Source of the DNA: Branchiostoma floridae
Taxonomy: Eukaryota; Chordata; Leptocardii; Amphioxiformes; Branchiostomatidae
Direction: 5' to 3'
DNA: 64,000 nucleotides
NCBI RefSeq assembly: GCF_000003815.2
Contig: NC_049988.1
Span: 12,767,932-12,831,931 of the forward strand
Shown one piece after another: positions 61,914 through 64,000 of the stretch. Both the position numbers and the translations under genes were made by a program. Numbering within the stretch: the first letter of the stretch is position 1; every line of letters begins with the position of its first letter. The notes beneath the pieces are model-generated. The model did not search any database. It saw nothing but the letters and a program-made list of their open reading frames with translations, and had not been told where the DNA came from.

Positions 61914-62493
61914 GCCCCGTTCACACGAGAGCACGAATGAGACGGAATGCCGTCCGAATGGATTTTTTTCTATTCGTGGCAATTCCTCGCGATTCGTACT
62001 GTATTCTAAACATTCGTACTGCATTCCAGCTATTCTTCCCCGTTCTTTTGGCTGGCTCGAAAGTTTTTGACATGTCAAAAACTGTCGAGGTGCATTCGAA
62101 GTGTAGAAATATCGAATGGCATTCATAGTGGATTCTATCTATTCTAATTGTAGTCTGACCGCATTCTGTGGCATTCCAACATTATTTAAAACGTTCTTAT
62201 CTCATTTGATGGAGAACCGAAACGGCAAGCCATCTCGAATCCTGCCCGAATGTGGCCAAAATAATATCTCGAATGCAGTAAGAATTTCTAGAATACACTA
62301 CGAATTCTCAGGAATAGAAAAGAATTTTCATTCTGACGGCATTCTGGCTCATTCCTTCTCGTATGGAGGGGACATCGAGTCCATTTGGAATTCCCACTCG
62401 GAATGGCCCCGACTGTGTTACGAATTTTGCAAATACTTCATTCCGACTGGTTCGGCTTGATTCCTGCTAATTCGATTTCCGTGTGAAGGCCCT
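61914..62493. mobile_element. TTCACACG-ended element with self-complementary GAATNC interior
   Basis: AAGCCCCGTTCACACG and CGTGTGAAGGCCCTA are the inverted ends, flanked by a candidate TAA duplication. The paralogous copy at 61000 shows the unoccupied site (ATACCTGCCAACAGATTC). The interior is dominated by ATTCG, GAATGCC, CGAATGG and ATTCC words on both strands. Open frames inside are compositional. Confidence 0.8.
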
Positions 62494-62715
62494 ATAACAG
62501 ATTCAGATGCCAGCTACTGATTTTTCGGGCTATTTGATATTCGAGTCGTTGCGGTTACTGTGAAGACAGGCTGACTGTAACATTCACATTGAGGCGTGCT
62601 CCAAGTCGACTCCAAAAACGTTTGTATGAACACAACTTGTGACTTGACAAGAAAATGTATAGATGCAGTGTATGATGCGCAGGGAATTTCTCTCCTACCA
62701 CCAAGTAGCATTCAA

Positions 62716-62948
62716 CCCTTAAACTGCCAGAGTTTCAGCACTGTAAAATGCTATCAGTCCCAGGGTTGGCTGCTGACCTCCAAAAAGAGCCCCCCAAACA
62801 AGGCCGAAGTCCATAACGTCCGGGGTTCGTGCGCTACGCGAGCTCAAAGTTGCTACTTCGGGGAATACGCTATCCCGGATATATCCGGGTGCGGCACAGA
62901 GAACACAGTATATGTGTGCCAGATATATCCGGGTTTGGTAGTTTAAAG
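62716..62948. mobile_element. 233-bp piggyBac-like MITE
   Basis: CCCTTAAACTGCCA and TGGTAGTTTAAAG are inverted ends, flanked by TCAA (62712-62715) and TTAA (62949-62952), a slightly decayed TTAA duplication. The paralogous copy reads ATTCAATTATCTCC with no insert. ATATCCGGG and CCCGGATATATCCGGG words form an inner hairpin near 62870-62935. Confidence 0.75.
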
Positions 62949-63224
62949 TTAATTATCTCCAAGTACTGAAGAAAAGTACTGCGCCAGGCAAGGCTACATT
63001 TCCCTTGCACCTACATGTAACACTGACCCTTGAAACCAGAAGTCGAATCGAAGTGCTTCTACTGCACTTGATGGCAAAGAGTTCCCCTCTACGGTTGTTC
63101 GAGGAAATTTTCGAAAGTACGAATGTTTCTAGACATATCGATCATTGGATGATAACTTCGGTGCCTGACTATTTATTTTTCTTATCTGAGTTGGGTACTT
63201 GGTAGATTGACTCTTTACATCGAC

Positions 63225-63458
63225 CCCATCATGGGGTGTCTGTGCAGTGCAACGGCTAGAGCGTTGGAATCAAAATCAGTAGGTTCTGAGCTCGATACTC
63301 GCCATGCCCCTGCCCCTGTGATGGTGGAGTGACACCCACCGAGCCTCGTGGCTAATCTGTCTAAAGGTGCCAAAAACACCTACGGATTTGGTGCTGCCAG
63401 TTTGTCAACATCTGCGCACTTGCCACTAAGACTCGTGAATTTAAAAAAAAAAAAAAAA
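63225..63458 (+). mobile_element. tRNA-type SINE with poly(A) tail
   Basis: CAACGGCTAGAGCGTTGGAA and GAGCTCGATACTCGCC resemble A and B boxes. A body with CACCGAGCCTCGTGGC follows and ends in about 16 A at 63441-63458. It is absent at the same point of the paralogous copy at 60.9 kb. Confidence 0.65.
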
Positions 63459-63699
63459 TTCTATTTGATTTTCTAATTGCACAACACGCATAGCCCGAAT
63501 ACTCATATATAATAGTTAGGCTATGATCGTGTGTATGACAGCTGCTGGTAATCCATTCTTCATGTATCTTGTATACCTGCCAACTGGTTCAGATGCAAGC
63601 TACTGATTTATCGGGCTATCGGATATTCAGGTCGTTGCGGTTCCCGAGAAGAGGGACTGACCGTGATATACACATTTCCCACCGGGAGTGATGAGATTA

Positions 63700-64000
63700 T
63701 GTAGCATGGTTGCAAAGAGATACACTGTGACAAAAAGCAGTTACTCAAGCAACTGGATATGATTTTGAAAACGGTCAGACGTTTCAACTGGAATCGACCA
63801 GTTTTCGTCAGTGACACTGGAGTGATCTGGAAGAAATAGGGCTTCTATACTCTATCTATGAATTAAAACGATTAAATATATTAAATCGGAAAGGTTGATA
63901 AATAATTATTGAATGAAAATTGTGAAAATGTTATTTTTATAATTTGATGTAATAAAGACTTGTGTTTATAAAAATTTTTGAAATGTTTAGAAAGTGGTAA
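63700..64000. other. Window end, nothing recognised
   Basis: AT-rich DNA with TGTAATAAAGACTTGTG near 63948, very similar to TGTAATAAAGACTC at 54124. Possibly another repeat tail or a poly(A) signal. Confidence 0.3.

Larger units (their letters stand above)
60876..63690 (+). repeat. Tandem segmental duplication, one partial and two longer copies
   Basis: Anchor phrases repeat in order. TGGGTACTTAGTAG occurs at about 60878, 61797 and 63192. GTATGACAGCAG and CTTGTATACCTGC occur at 60956, 61862 and 63533. CGGGCTATTTGATATTCGAG-type words occur at 61037, 62526 and 63609. ACTTGACAAGAAAATG occurs at 61490 and 62642. AATTATCTCCAAGNACTGAA occurs at 61560 and 62951. Removing the inserted elements leaves a unit near 0.7-0.8 kb. 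One copy keeps a minus-strand open frame (61896-61612) that the other has lost, so any coding role is decayed. Confidence 0.85.

Noticed and set aside
62116-62460. 114-codon plus-strand frame
   Set aside because: Lies entirely inside the word-saturated TTCACACG element and reflects its composition.

Overview
This is a eukaryotic nuclear window from an invertebrate deuterostome, most likely an amphioxus (Branchiostoma). The evidence is one spliced gene whose conceptual protein resembles vertebrate MINDY4 (FAM188B) from end to end, introns of 0.5-27 kb, AT-rich non-coding DNA, and a dense mix of terminal-inverted-repeat (TIR) elements, SINEs and LINE tails of the kind I associate with lancelet genomes. 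The species call is inference. A run of 100 N at 44075-44174 shows that this is a draft scaffold.

MINDY4 is on the plus strand. I could chain 18 coding exons from 2993 to 51239 with consistent phase at every junction, giving 853 codons plus stop. It encodes a LisH-like N-terminus (exons 1-2), a long disordered serine/lysine-rich middle (exons 3-7) and a C-terminal MINDY deubiquitinase domain (exons 8-18). The predicted catalytic Cys is in exon 9 (residue 550) and the predicted catalytic His in exon 16 (residue 773). A YY1-type AAGATGGCGG element lies about 125 bp upstream of the start codon. Intron 6 appears to use a GC-AG donor. The exon carrying the catalytic His is present as five tandem ~148-bp copies, and only the last has the real continuation and donor. 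The last intron is 27.4 kb and separates 16 terminal residues from the rest of the gene.

Layout: 1-2990 is upstream DNA with a degenerate tandem repeat, GT repeats and an old LINE tail. 2993-23758 is the exon-dense part of MINDY4. 23759-51190 is the giant last intron, made largely of TIR elements, SINEs, minisatellites, a degraded mariner and short local duplications. 51191-51239 is the last exon. 51240-54890 is 3' flank, including a ~150-bp degenerate satellite at 51890-52530. 54890-59650 is a complex ~440-bp dimeric satellite carrying two opposed truncated LINE insertions and a nearly perfect 168-bp-armed palindrome. 60230-60270 has promoter-like motifs. 60880-63700 is a three-copy tandem duplication in which different mobile elements have landed in different copies, so the other copies serve as empty-site references.

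No second protein-coding gene could be supported. One short antisense open frame in intron 7 looks protein-like but was not recognised. No CRISPR, operon or prokaryotic feature is present.
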